A model generated the notes under the pieces. It did not search any database. It was given only the letters and a program-made list of their open reading frames with translations, and was not told where the DNA came from. From Aquincolibacterium sp041674705 (GTDB taxonomy: Bacteria > Omnitrophota > Omnitrophia > Omnitrophales > Aquincolibacteriaceae), in assembly GCA_041674705.1 (NCBI GenBank), contig JBAYVF010000022.1:1-29537 (forward strand): a stretch of DNA of 29,537 nucleotides. Reading direction: 5' to 3'. A program made the translations under genes and the position numbers. Below are positions 8,961-16,766 of this stretch, in pieces (position 1 is the stretch's first letter; each line of letters opens with the position of its first letter).

Positions 8961-9961
8961 TGGATAATTTTAAACGGATTGGTGAGAGTATTTCAGTCCG
9001 AATGGTGCCTGACGAGAGCGGGTTCACAGGGCGCGAATGTCCCAATTCTGACTGCGAAGGATATTTCAAGATAGTGTTTGGTACTGGGCTCAAAGGTGAG
9101 AAGCTTCCATGTCATTGTCCCTACTGCGGCCACACTGAAGGGCACGATCATTTTTGGACAAAGGAGCAGATCGAATACGCCAAATCGGTTGCCATGAGAA
9201 AGATGGCGGATGCGCTCCACCAAGATCTCAAGAAAATGGAGTTTGATCATAAGCCGAAAGGTGCATTCGGAATTGGGATATCGCTAAAGGTGAAGCCAGG
9301 GTGTCCAGTGCCAATTCGTTACTACAGGGAGAAGCGGCTGGAAACCGAGGTTGTCTGCTCGAACTGCACACTTCGCTACTCGGTCTATGGAGTTTTTGCT
9401 TTTTGCCCTGATTGTGGTCAGCATAACTCGTTCCAAATTTTTGACAAGAATTTTGAGGTAGTCGATAAGATGATTAACCTGGCAGCGGATAAAGAGAAGG
9501 AAATCGCTGAGAAGCTTATCGAAAATTCCTTGGAAGATTGCATTTCGGCTTTTGACGGATTTGGGCGCGAGTTATGCCGAATTTGCAAGGAGAAGGCAGC
9601 CGGTCCTACTAAGGTCGAAAGGGTAAGTTTTCAGAATTTAGAGAGTGCGAAAGTGACTATCTTTGAGATGTTTGGTATCGATGCATCGGCTTATTTAACA
9701 TCTGCCGAATGGCAAACAGCGATTCGCGGTTTCCAGAAGCGCCATCTTATAGCGCATAAGATGGGAGTTGTAGATCAAAGCTACATCACGAAAACTGGTG
9801 ATACACAAGCCGTCATTGGACGGAGAGTGCGTCTTGAAGTTGTTGAGGTTCGAGAGCTTATTCCGATTCTCAAGAAGTTTGCTCGATGTCTCTATAAAGA
9901 CCTTCAAATACATTCTCAAGTCGACAACGAAGAGACTGGTCACAATGAACAAGTTCACTGA
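8960..9961 (+). CDS. Unrecognised two-zinc-ribbon protein with a C-terminal HEPN-like motif, inside the hsd operon
   Basis: This 333-residue protein has two treble Cys-pair ribbons: C27-x4-C32 with C53-x2-C56, and C133-x2-C136 with C149-x2-C152. A helical region follows (about 165-255), and then the sequence QKRHLIAHKMGVVDQSYI, where R261-x4-H266 matches the R-x4-H signature of HEPN ribonucleases. HEPN domains are metal-independent RNases in many toxins and abortive-infection proteins, including PrrC and RloC, which are linked to type I restriction loci. The gene overlaps hsdS by 1 bp (TAGTG) and hsdR by 17 bp, so it is an integral operon member. A guardian RNase triggered when restriction is blocked is an inference, and a non-enzymatic nucleic-acid-binding role is possible. 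I do not know this architecture from a named system. The GTG start at 8960 is forced by coupling. Confidence 0.65.
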   Translation: MDNFKRIGESISVRMVPDESGFTGRECPNSDCEGYFKIVFGTGLKGEKLPCHCPYCGHTEGHDHFWTKEQIEYAKSVAMRKMADALHQDLKKMEFDHKPKGAFGIGISLKVKPGCPVPIRYYREKRLETEVVCSNCTLRYSVYGVFAFCPDCGQHNSFQIFDKNFEVVDKMINLAADKEKEIAEKLIENSLEDCISAFDGFGRELCRICKEKAAGPTKVERVSFQNLESAKVTIFEMFGIDASAYLTSAEWQTAIRGFQKRHLIAHKMGVVDQSYITKTGDTQAVIGRRVRLEVVEVRELIPILKKFARCLYKDLQIHSQVDNEETGHNEQVH

Positions 9962-12900
9962 AGCTGTTGTTGAAGAAGCCGTTCTCGCATGGCTTGAGAA
10001 CCTCGGCTATACCGTGCTTTATGGTCCCGATCTTGCATTCGGAGAACCTGCCGCTGAACGGAAAGATTCCAATTATCGCGATGTCTATTTTGAAAACCGG
10101 TTATGGCAGGCAATTGAACGTCTAAATCCAGACCTGCCTCCCGAAGCGACAGAAGATGCTTTTCGGAAGTTTATTAAAGCTCACGTGCCATCGTTAACCG
10201 AGCGTAACCGGCTCGTTCACCATATGATGGTGGATGGTATTACGGTTGAATACCGTCGGTCCGATGGTTCTATTGCAGGCGCACAGGCGCGAGTAATCGA
10301 TTTCGATGAGCCGAATAATAATGATTGGCTTGTTGTGAATCAGTTTACCGTGGCTGAGGGACAGAATATTCGCCGCCCAGACGTCGTGATCTTCGTTAAT
10401 GGGTTACCGCTTAGTGTTATTGAGCTCAAGAACCCAGCAGACGAGAACGCTACGATTTGGACCGCTTTTCAGCAGTTGCAGACCTATCAAGCGCAAATCC
10501 CCTCGCTTTTTGCCACGAACGCCGCATTGATTGTTTCTGATGGCGTTCAAGCGCGTATTGGCGCCTTGGGTTCCGGAAAGGAATGGTTCAAGCCCTGGCG
10601 AACCATTTCCGGTCAAGGAGATGCGGCGTCGAAACTCGCTGAGCTACAGGTGGTTTTGGAAGGGGTTTTTGAAAAGCGGCGATTCCTCAATTTCTTACGG
10701 CATTTCATTGTATTCGAGGATGAAGGTGGCGGAAAACTGATTAAAAAAATGGCGGGATATCACCAATTTCATGCTGTTAATGTTGCTGTAGAAGAAACAT
10801 TGCGTGCTACTAAGGGTATAGGTAAGGCGGCTGAACTGGTGGCGGGTCGATACGAAGCCGGACAAACACATGGCGGAGATCCCGGAGATCGGAGGGCGGG
10901 GGTTGTTTGGCACACACAAGGGTCTGGAAAAAGTTTAACTATGGCATTTTATGCAGGACGTATAATTTTGCATCCTGCAATGAAAAATCCCACCATTGTG
11001 GTTCTTACTGACCGTAATGATTTGGACGATCAGCTCTTTGGTACCTTTGCGCGCTGTCGAGATCTTTTGCGTCAGGTTCCGGTTCAGGCCACGGATCGTG
11101 ATGATTTAAGGGAAAAGTTGAAGGTTGCTGCAGGGGGAGTAATTTTTTCCACCATTCAAAAATTCTTTCCCGAAGGGAAAGGTGGCCGGCATCCGGTTCT
11201 CTCAGATCGCTCTAATATTGTTGTGATTGCTGATGAAGCCCATCGCAGTCAGTATGATTTTATCGATGGATTTGCTCGACATATGCGCGACGCCCTTCCA
11301 AATGCTTCCTTCATTGGTTTTACGGGGACACCCATTGAACAAACGGATGCAAATACCCGGGCTGTTTTTGGTGACTATATTAGCGTGTATGACATACAAC
11401 GAGCGGTGATTGATGGGGCGACGGTTCCGATTTATTACGAAAGCCGACTTGCAAAGTTGGAGCTTAAATCGTCGGAGAAGCCAAAGATAGATCCCGATTT
11501 CGAAGAAGCTACTGAAGGAGAGGAAGTTGAGCGGAAAGAGCGTCTGAAAACGAGGTGGGCACAGCTTGAAGCGGTAGTTGGCGCAGAAAACCGGGTTAAG
11601 AGGATTGCTCGCGATATGGTGGATCATTTTGAGAATCGCCTTGCGACCATGGATGGTAAGGCAATGATCGTTTGCATGAGCCGTCGTATTTGCGTGGAGC
11701 TTTATCGTGAGATCGTGGCTCTTCGTCCGGAATGGCATTCTGAAGATGATGATAAGGGCATCCTGAAGGTCGTAATGACCGGTTCTGCTACCGATCCTCT
11801 GGATTGGCAGCAGCATGCTCGTAATAAACCGAGGCGCGAAGCACTTGCCCAAAGGTTCCGAAGCCCCAAAGACCCTTTCAAGATTGTGATTGTTCGCGAC
11901 ATGTGGCTTACGGGGTTTGATGCGCCGAGTCTTCACACGATGTATGTTGATAAGCCTATGCGTGGGCATGGGCTGATGCAGGCGATTGCCAGGGTTAACC
12001 GTGTTTTTAAGGACAAGCCTGGCGGCTTGGTGGTGGATTATCTCGGGCTTGCAGACGAATTGAAGCAAGCTCTTGCGACCTATACCGAAAGTGGCGGGAC
12101 GGGTAAGACAGCAATTGACCAAGCTGAAGCGGTGGCCATCATGCTTGAAAAATACGAGATCTGTTGCGACCTTTTTCATGGCTTTGATTGGATAAAGTGG
12201 ACAACCGGAACGCCTCAGGACCGCCTATCTTTATTGCCCGAAGCCCAAGAACACATCCTTGCTCTGGAAGATGGAAAAACCCGATTGCTGCGTTCTGTTA
12301 CGGAACTATCCCAATCATTTGCCCTTTCGGTGCCTCACTTGGATGCTCTTCGTATTCGGGATGATGTCGGATTCTTCCAGGCCGTTCGTTCGGTCCTCGC
12401 CAAAAACACACCCGACGATGGCAGATCAACTGATGAAATTGAACACGCGATTCGACAAATTGTTTCAAAGGCTGTCGCTTCCGATGAAGTTATCGATATC
12501 TTTGCTGCGGCAGGATTGAAGAAACCGGACATTTCAATCCTTTCCGAGGAATTCCTGGAAGAAGTGAAAAATATGCCGCAACGCAATCTCGCTGTTGAAC
12601 TGTTGCAGAAGCTCCTTTCGGGCGAGATCAAAACACGTTTACGGAAAAACGTTGTTCAGTCGCGGTCTTTTGCCGAACTGTTAGAAAAGACGATACGCAA
12701 ATATCAAAATCGAGCCATCGAAACTGCGCAAGTGATCGAAGAGTTAATCTCTCTTGCGAGGGATGTTCGTGATTCTAATGCCCGAGGAGAAAAACTTGGG
12801 CTAACCGAAGATGAGCTGGCATTCTATGATGCGCTTGAAGTTAACGATAGTGCTGTCAAAGTACTTGGAAATGACATGCTTAAAAAGATTGCACGCGAAT

Positions 12901-13088
12901 TGGTCGAGACAGTGCGGAAAAATGCCAGCATCGACTGGACAGTTCGTGAGAATGTTCGGGCGCACTTGCGGGTGCTTGTGAAGCGGATCTTGCGCAAATA
13001 TGGCTATCCGCCAGACAAACAGGAAAAAGCAACCCAAACGGTCCTAGAACAAGCAGAAGCTCTCGCTCCGGAATGGGCCGTAGGATAA
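9945..13088 (+). CDS. hsdR: Type I restriction enzyme endonuclease/translocase subunit HsdR
   Basis: This 1047-residue motor subunit has an N-terminal PD-(D/E)xK nuclease with D146 and E160-L-K162 plus the downstream QLQTYQ. The SF2 translocase follows with Walker A GSGKS (326-330), DEAH box (430-433), a T-G-T-P motif III region and motif VI residues AIARVNRV. A helical C-terminal region docks on the methyltransferase. HsdR pulls DNA using ATP and cuts at random distant sites in unmodified DNA. I chose ATG 9945, which begins MNKFTEAVVEEAVLAWL, a typical HsdR N-terminus; an open frame extends further upstream inside the preceding gene. The 17-bp overlap with the HEPN-like gene implies coupling. 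All catalytic motifs are present. Confidence 0.95.
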   Translation: MNKFTEAVVEEAVLAWLENLGYTVLYGPDLAFGEPAAERKDSNYRDVYFENRLWQAIERLNPDLPPEATEDAFRKFIKAHVPSLTERNRLVHHMMVDGITVEYRRSDGSIAGAQARVIDFDEPNNNDWLVVNQFTVAEGQNIRRPDVVIFVNGLPLSVIELKNPADENATIWTAFQQLQTYQAQIPSLFATNAALIVSDGVQARIGALGSGKEWFKPWRTISGQGDAASKLAELQVVLEGVFEKRRFLNFLRHFIVFEDEGGGKLIKKMAGYHQFHAVNVAVEETLRATKGIGKAAELVAGRYEAGQTHGGDPGDRRAGVVWHTQGSGKSLTMAFYAGRIILHPAMKNPTIVVLTDRNDLDDQLFGTFARCRDLLRQVPVQATDRDDLREKLKVAAGGVIFSTIQKFFPEGKGGRHPVLSDRSNIVVIADEAHRSQYDFIDGFARHMRDALPNASFIGFTGTPIEQTDANTRAVFGDYISVYDIQRAVIDGATVPIYYESRLAKLELKSSEKPKIDPDFEEATEGEEVERKERLKTRWAQLEAVVGAENRVKRIARDMVDHFENRLATMDGKAMIVCMSRRICVELYREIVALRPEWHSEDDDKGILKVVMTGSATDPLDWQQHARNKPRREALAQRFRSPKDPFKIVIVRDMWLTGFDAPSLHTMYVDKPMRGHGLMQAIARVNRVFKDKPGGLVVDYLGLADELKQALATYTESGGTGKTAIDQAEAVAIMLEKYEICCDLFHGFDWIKWTTGTPQDRLSLLPEAQEHILALEDGKTRLLRSVTELSQSFALSVPHLDALRIRDDVGFFQAVRSVLAKNTPDDGRSTDEIEHAIRQIVSKAVASDEVIDIFAAAGLKKPDISILSEEFLEEVKNMPQRNLAVELLQKLLSGEIKTRLRKNVVQSRSFAELLEKTIRKYQNRAIETAQVIEELISLARDVRDSNARGEKLGLTEDELAFYDALEVNDSAVKVLGNDMLKKIARELVETVRKNASIDWTVRENVRAHLRVLVKRILRKYGYPPDKQEKATQTVLEQAEALAPEWAVG

Positions 13089-13188
13089 CGTTCTAAGGTA
13101 AAAATGTACTTTGTTGATGCAGGGGATGGCTTGAATAAGCAATTCTAATCTTATCTTTACCCATAACGCGAGTTTCTGAGGGGTCTTT

Positions 13189-14322
13189 ATGATTCATCTA
13201 GTTTTAGACACAAGCATATATCGTGCCGATCCAAATCGGAAAAAAGCGGCATTTATAGCTCTGTTAAAGTTAGGGGCTAACGGTTATGTAAAATTGCATA
13301 TGCCTTATATAGTTGAACGTGAATTTAAATCTCAGCGTTTGGAAGAGTATGAATTTCTATTCAAGCCGATAGATGATTCTATTAATACTCTTAAAAGAAA
13401 ACGTCTGCCGGAGAATTTGATAAAAGATATTTCAAAGCAGGCTCTATCCTTAAAGAAAATTCAAAATAAGACAATCCGTTTCATTGAAAAGGAGTTGGTC
13501 GACTGGATAGTGAAGATGAAAGCTAATAGATGTCGCCTCTTGCCGGGTCATTCTCGAAGAATGTGGGAAGCGTATTTTGCAGGGTTGCCACCTTTTTCTA
13601 ATAAAAAGGCAAGAACGGATATCCCGGATTCTTTTGTATTCGAGACGATAAGAGATTTGTCGAACAAATATAAAGAATTAGTATTTGTCTGCGGGGACGA
13701 GAGGTTGAGGAAGTCTGCTGAAAGAGTGGTTAATAAGACGTATTCTTCCTTAGAAGATTTTATCGCATCAGAAGAATGCCAAAATATTCTTTTAGAGCAT
13801 AGTGTCAAGGAGTACACGGAAGGACATATTGTCTTGCAGATGAAGGATAATCATCAAATATTCGAGAAAGCGATTAATGATCTTTATCTTGATGCGCTTG
13901 TTGGAAAGACGTTGGGCGATCAAAGCATCCCGGATGATAACCAATCAGCTACAATTAATGGAGTAGATGCGGCGGTCAATGTATCCATTGAATACGATCA
14001 GACATCGTATTATGGGGACGGCTTATTGGTGGTTCCGTTTTCTTTAGATACCGAAGTCCTAGCCGATTATTATATCTTTAAGTCTGATTACTACTGCATG
14101 GATGAAGAAAAAACTAAGCATATAAGCATTACCGACTGGAATGACCATTATTTTGCAGCTGAGGAAGACTTTTTTGTTCATGTTTCTGGATTTTTGACTT
14201 TTGAAATAGACATTAAAAAATTAAGGGATGAAAAAGATATAAAAAATCTGTTAAAAGTTGATTCGTTTAAAATAGACTCACTAGAGAGCATTGAATTGGC
14301 CCCTTCTACTAATACACCTTAG
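13189..14322 (+). CDS. PIN-domain protein (DUF4935-like), putative RNase
   Basis: This 377-residue protein begins MIHLVLDTSIYR, a typical PIN start with the first acidic residue D7. Further candidate metal ligands are E43 in YIVEREF, D144 and D147 in RTDIPDSF, and D170 in FVCGDERL. Together they form the acidic cluster of PIN-like nucleases with a helical insertion, as in DUF4935. The C-terminal half (about 215-377) looks beta-rich and I do not recognise it. PIN proteins are usually Mg-dependent RNases in toxins or RNA processing. It lies 100 bp after hsdR, with GAGGGG upstream of ATG 13189. It is AT-rich and has no obvious antitoxin next to it, so a self-controlled defence nuclease is possible. 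The fold is fairly sure; the role is inferred. Confidence 0.7.
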   Translation: MIHLVLDTSIYRADPNRKKAAFIALLKLGANGYVKLHMPYIVEREFKSQRLEEYEFLFKPIDDSINTLKRKRLPENLIKDISKQALSLKKIQNKTIRFIEKELVDWIVKMKANRCRLLPGHSRRMWEAYFAGLPPFSNKKARTDIPDSFVFETIRDLSNKYKELVFVCGDERLRKSAERVVNKTYSSLEDFIASEECQNILLEHSVKEYTEGHIVLQMKDNHQIFEKAINDLYLDALVGKTLGDQSIPDDNQSATINGVDAAVNVSIEYDQTSYYGDGLLVVPFSLDTEVLADYYIFKSDYYCMDEEKTKHISITDWNDHYFAAEEDFFVHVSGFLTFEIDIKKLRDEKDIKNLLKVDSFKIDSLESIELAPSTNTP

Positions 14323-14702
14323 TCCGCCGACTCGTACTTCTAGCGTTATCCAATCTGTTGTTGGGAAAAAAAGCACTTATTATCCTCGGCGTTCTTACCC
14401 GTCCGGCAGTGACACCTTCCATGGGGCACAACGAGGCCCCGAATGATGTTCGTGAAAATTTATTTCTAGGATAAAAACGTTCGCAAACATTGAACGGACC
14501 CTTCTTAACTCAATGTCCCATGAGAGGTATTGCATCTTGAATATAAACAGAATTGACATTGTTGAAGAAAATGCTCTTTCACAAATATCGGAGGACCCGA
14601 CGCTGAACGGCGGTGCCGTATTGGTTCTATGGGAGCTGTTCAAGGCTAACACTAAAACAAGCATGGCGTAACGAGAAATCTCTTAGTAATATACGACATG
14701 TG
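14323..14702. other. Mostly non-coding stretch before the helix-turn-helix genes
   Basis: No confident gene is seen. A short hairpin has arms GGGGC and GCCCC inside 14420-14445. A 52-codon plus-strand frame at 14513-14671 is listed separately as weak. The rest shows nothing I can support. Confidence 0.4.
14513..14671 (+). CDS. Possible small protein, unrecognised
   Basis: ATG 14513 to TAA 14669-14671 encodes 52 residues rich in I, N, L and E, ending SMA. There is no clear ribosome binding site and no motif I know. It may be a remnant of an island gene or chance. Confidence 0.2.
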   Translation: MSHERYCILNINRIDIVEENALSQISEDPTLNGGAVLVLWELFKANTKTSMA

Positions 14703-14936
14703 ATGGAAAGAAAAAGCTTAGTGAGAGAAAAACTTCCGCAGGACGCGCTTGCTCCCAAAGATGCCGCAGCAAAATACGGGCTAAGCTGGAGCGGCTTGCG
14801 TTCGGCAATTTGGCGCAAGAGGATCGTGCTGATCCGTTATGGCTCCCGAGAGTATTTAACTGACCGGGAGATGCGAAGGTATTTAAAGACCCGTAACGCG
14901 CTTAAAATCCCCCTAAAGTACCGCCGCAAATCCTAA
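14703..14936 (+). CDS. Small helix-turn-helix DNA-binding protein, excisionase-like
   Basis: This 77-residue basic protein has the segment APKDAAAKYGLSWSGLRSAI (about residues 18-37), which fits the helix-turn-helix of MerR/excisionase-type winged domains. The wing residues R-Y-G-S-R-E-Y-L-T and a basic tail follow. Proteins like this steer integrase direction or regulate small mobile-element promoters. The frame is open further upstream, but ATG 14703 gives a start just before the conserved part; no strong ribosome binding site is visible. It lies upstream of a promoter and operator region that drives the integrase module, so it is a candidate regulator of it. Function is inferred from the fold only. 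Confidence 0.5.
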   Translation: MERKSLVREKLPQDALAPKDAAAKYGLSWSGLRSAIWRKRIVLIRYGSREYLTDREMRRYLKTRNALKIPLKYRRKS

Positions 14937-14945
14937 GAAAACCCT

Positions 14946-15001
14946 CTTGAATGTTTCAAGCAGGTTTGCTATATTACTATGTGGGACAGATATGTCCCAC
15001 A
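14946..15001 (+). promoter_or_regulatory. Promoter with two palindromic operators for the integrase module
   Basis: The -35 TTGAAT (14947-14952) and -10 TATATT (14970-14975) are separated by 17 bp. The -35 lies inside the inverted repeat CTTGAATGTTTCAAG (14946-14960). A second palindrome with 9-bp perfect arms, TGTGGGACA (14980-14988) and TGTCCCACA (14993-15001), covers the expected transcription start. The layout suggests tight repression of the downstream genes. Confidence 0.6.
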
Positions 15002-15051
15002 CATAACAAGCTGGATAGAAAACTCAGGATGTCAAAAAAGGCGCCAGGGGT

Positions 15052-15081
15052 CCTCCTTTATACCTATTAATAGAAGGGAGG
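15052..15081 (+). promoter_or_regulatory. Possible ribosome-binding-site sequestering hairpin
   Basis: CCTCCTT (15052-15058) can pair with AAGGGAGG (15074-15081), the ribosome binding site of the excisionase-like gene, with one bulged G. The palindrome CTATTAATAG sits in the loop. This could limit translation of the excisionase/integrase genes. Confidence 0.4.
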
Positions 15082-15090
15082 GTCTTACTG

Positions 15091-15309
15091 GTGGCTAAGG
15101 GAACGGAAAGTGATGACGCTCGGTTGCTTACAACCGAAGAGATAGCGGCGATTTTGAAGGTCTCTCTTAATACAGTGCAAAACAGGGACTGGCGAAAGCG
15201 GAATGGCTGCCCGTTATTCAGGATTGGGAAAAGAACTTACGCGCTAAAGGCAATATTTTGGAGATGGATCGGTGAAAGGGGGATGATTCACGATGTCGGT
15301 GCTAATTAG
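15091..15309 (+). CDS. Helix-turn-helix (HTH_17) excisionase-like protein
   Basis: This 72-residue protein has a classic excisionase/MerR-type helix-turn-helix: LLTTEEIAAILKVSLNTVQN, then the wing with R-I-G-K-R. In integrative elements such proteins bind att DNA and favour excision, or control integrase expression. It starts at GTG 15091, preceded by a strong AAGGGAGG at 15074-15081. Its end overlaps the integrase start by 17 bp, so the two form one coupled unit behind the promoter at 14947. Compared with the family it is a normal-length stand-alone domain. Confidence 0.75.
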   Translation: MAKGTESDDARLLTTEEIAAILKVSLNTVQNRDWRKRNGCPLFRIGKRTYALKAIFWRWIGERGMIHDVGAN

Positions 15310-16441
15310 GCATAATCCGGGGATCAGGTTTCGGGAAGGGTCGGGCGCAGTTGATAGACGAGGCCGCTTTGTCTGCCAGATCGACTTCTATCCTTTTCCG
15401 AATAAACGCGTCTATAAGACCATCAAACTATCAAGGAAATCATACCGGGAGGCCGCGCAAATCCGGGCGATTTGGATAAAAGATTACACGCAAGCGCATC
15501 CTTGGCAGGATTTAGAGGGCAAAAAGGAGAAAACGTTCGCGGAATTGAAGGATATCCTTTCGCATATGATGGAGTCGACTACTATTAATAACAGGGCGGA
15601 ACCATGCGCTTACAGCACGATTAATAAGACGCTGAATATCTACAATCGCTTCTTTATTAAGTTCCTCGGGACCCACTATCCTTCTATTAAATACCTGAAT
15701 AAGCTGCCCAAAGGCGTTTTTCTTGATTACCTATCTTATAATCAAGCCTTCCAAAAACTGAATTGGAGAACCGAACTGGGGCACTTGAAGGCGATTGTCA
15801 GCCGGTTTTGGCGTTCTGATTATTGTGATGATCGGATATATAAGGAAATCCGGACCCTTCCGACCCCCAAATTTGAAATACGCAATAAGACAGTCCTGTC
15901 TTTGGATGAGAAGAAAGCGATCCTTGAGAACATGAAGGAGGGTAATTACAAATATTACGTTATTACTTATTTCTTGGTTAAATTGGGGTGGCGCATAAAC
16001 GAAACCCTGTCGCTGAAAAAGAGTTTGATTAGGTGGGAGGCGGGGAATCCTGTTTCTATTACTATTGAAAAGCCTTTCCGGAAGAATCGGAAAGAATTCA
16101 CGCTAACGACCATTGATGAAAAATTAGCGGCAGTGATTATTGAATATTTGAAAACTCAGACGAATAAGTTCGAATGGTTTTTCCCTAATTCAAAGGGAAA
16201 TATGATTAAAAAGGAGACCTACCGGGGCTATCTCCATTCGGTTAGTACCGCGGTTTTAAAACGGCGAGTCAATCCGCACGATTTTCGGCATTCCTTAATA
16301 ACCCACCTAAAGAGCGTTAGGGTCCCGAATAAGGATATTATGCAGATTACGGGACATATGGATGAACGGGTCCTTAACGACCACTATTCTCACTCCACAG
16401 AGACGGGGCGCATGGAGGCCCTCAAATTAAGCGGTGTCTAA
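15293..16441 (+). CDS. Tyrosine site-specific recombinase (integrase)
   Basis: This 382-residue integrase has an N-terminal arm-binding-like region, a SAM-like core-binding domain (about 75-190) and a C-terminal catalytic domain. Active-site residues are visible in order: R234 (GWRINETLSL), H329-x2-R332 (HDFRHS), H355 (TGHMDE) and nucleophile Y365 (DHYSHS). It would catalyse integration and excision of the island between att sites. It overlaps the excisionase-like gene and is the rightmost island gene, the usual position next to an attachment site. The catalytic set is complete, so it could still be active. The attachment site is not identified; the palindrome cluster just downstream is a candidate neighbourhood. 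Confidence 0.9.
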   Translation: MSVLIRHNPGIRFREGSGAVDRRGRFVCQIDFYPFPNKRVYKTIKLSRKSYREAAQIRAIWIKDYTQAHPWQDLEGKKEKTFAELKDILSHMMESTTINNRAEPCAYSTINKTLNIYNRFFIKFLGTHYPSIKYLNKLPKGVFLDYLSYNQAFQKLNWRTELGHLKAIVSRFWRSDYCDDRIYKEIRTLPTPKFEIRNKTVLSLDEKKAILENMKEGNYKYYVITYFLVKLGWRINETLSLKKSLIRWEAGNPVSITIEKPFRKNRKEFTLTTIDEKLAAVIIEYLKTQTNKFEWFFPNSKGNMIKKETYRGYLHSVSTAVLKRRVNPHDFRHSLITHLKSVRVPNKDIMQITGHMDERVLNDHYSHSTETGRMEALKLSGV

Positions 16442-16506
16442 ATAAGTGGCAGAAGTAGTGGCGAAAATTGCCTAAATAGATATAATTCCCTGTCATTATT
16501 CACGTT

Positions 16507-16693
16507 GCGGGATATGCGACGAGGATTCCCGTATCCCGCTGATTCTTTATGAATCAGCACGGTGCCGTCACGTCTTAAGGATGGACGTGTACGGCAACCG
16601 CGCTCTTTTTGGATACGGAAAGAGAACTATCGACCGCGGATCGAAACTTCAAGTTTCGATCTGTTTGCGGTACCAAAGCGACGGGCTTTGGTA
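16507..16693. repeat. Cluster of tandem and nested palindromes
   Basis: At least six different stem-forming units are packed end to end. (a) GCGGGATA 16507-16514 with TATCCCGC 16532-16539. (b) GCTGATTC 16538-16545 with GAATCAGC 16551-16558. (c) TGCCGT and ACGTC 16563-16574 with GACGT and ACGGCA 16584-16596. (d) CTCTTT 16603-16608 with AAAGAG 16619-16624. (e) GATCGAAACTT 16639-16649 with AAGTTTCGATC 16651-16661, nested inside ACCGC 16633-16637 and GCGGT 16667-16671. (f) TACCAAAGC 16671-16679 with GCTTTGGTA 16685-16693. No coding frame explains them. They could be small mobile palindromes inserted into each other, a structured RNA or recombination-site DNA. Confidence 0.75.
16525..16540. repeat. 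16-bp direct repeat, copy 1
   Basis: ATTCCCGTATCCCGCT occurs here and again at 16693-16708, 168 bp apart, bracketing most of the palindrome cluster. It could be a target-site duplication, a recombination scar or part of a repeated palindrome family. Confidence 0.7.
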
Positions 16694-16708
16694 TTCCCGT
16701 ATCCCGCT
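16693..16708. repeat. 16-bp direct repeat, copy 2
   Basis: Exact second copy of ATTCCCGTATCCCGCT. Here its partner arm GCGGGATA is missing, unlike at copy 1, so the two copies do not have the same local structure. Confidence 0.7.
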
Positions 16709-16766
16709 CCATTTTTCTTAGCGTAAACATGACGAGGCTCGCCTTAGGGGCGGGCCTATTTTCTAT

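Larger units (their letters stand above)
680..16441. mobile_element. Probable integrated defence island
   Basis: Defence-type genes (SIR2-like, Hachiman, type I restriction with an embedded HEPN gene, PIN) lie between an envelope gene on the left and housekeeping genes on the right. The right end carries a tyrosine integrase with a small excisionase-like partner. Base composition differs within the stretch: the hamAB portion is strongly AT-rich, while gltB-gltD is GC-rich. No matching att direct repeats at both ends are visible, so the left boundary is a guess. The SIR2 gene could belong to the neighbouring operon, and several separate insertions are possible. Confidence 0.5.

Noticed and set aside
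11202..12179. Long minus-strand open frame (325 codons) opposite hsdR
   Set aside because: It lies wholly inside a well-supported hsdR gene, has no recognisable domain and reads like a reverse-frame shadow.
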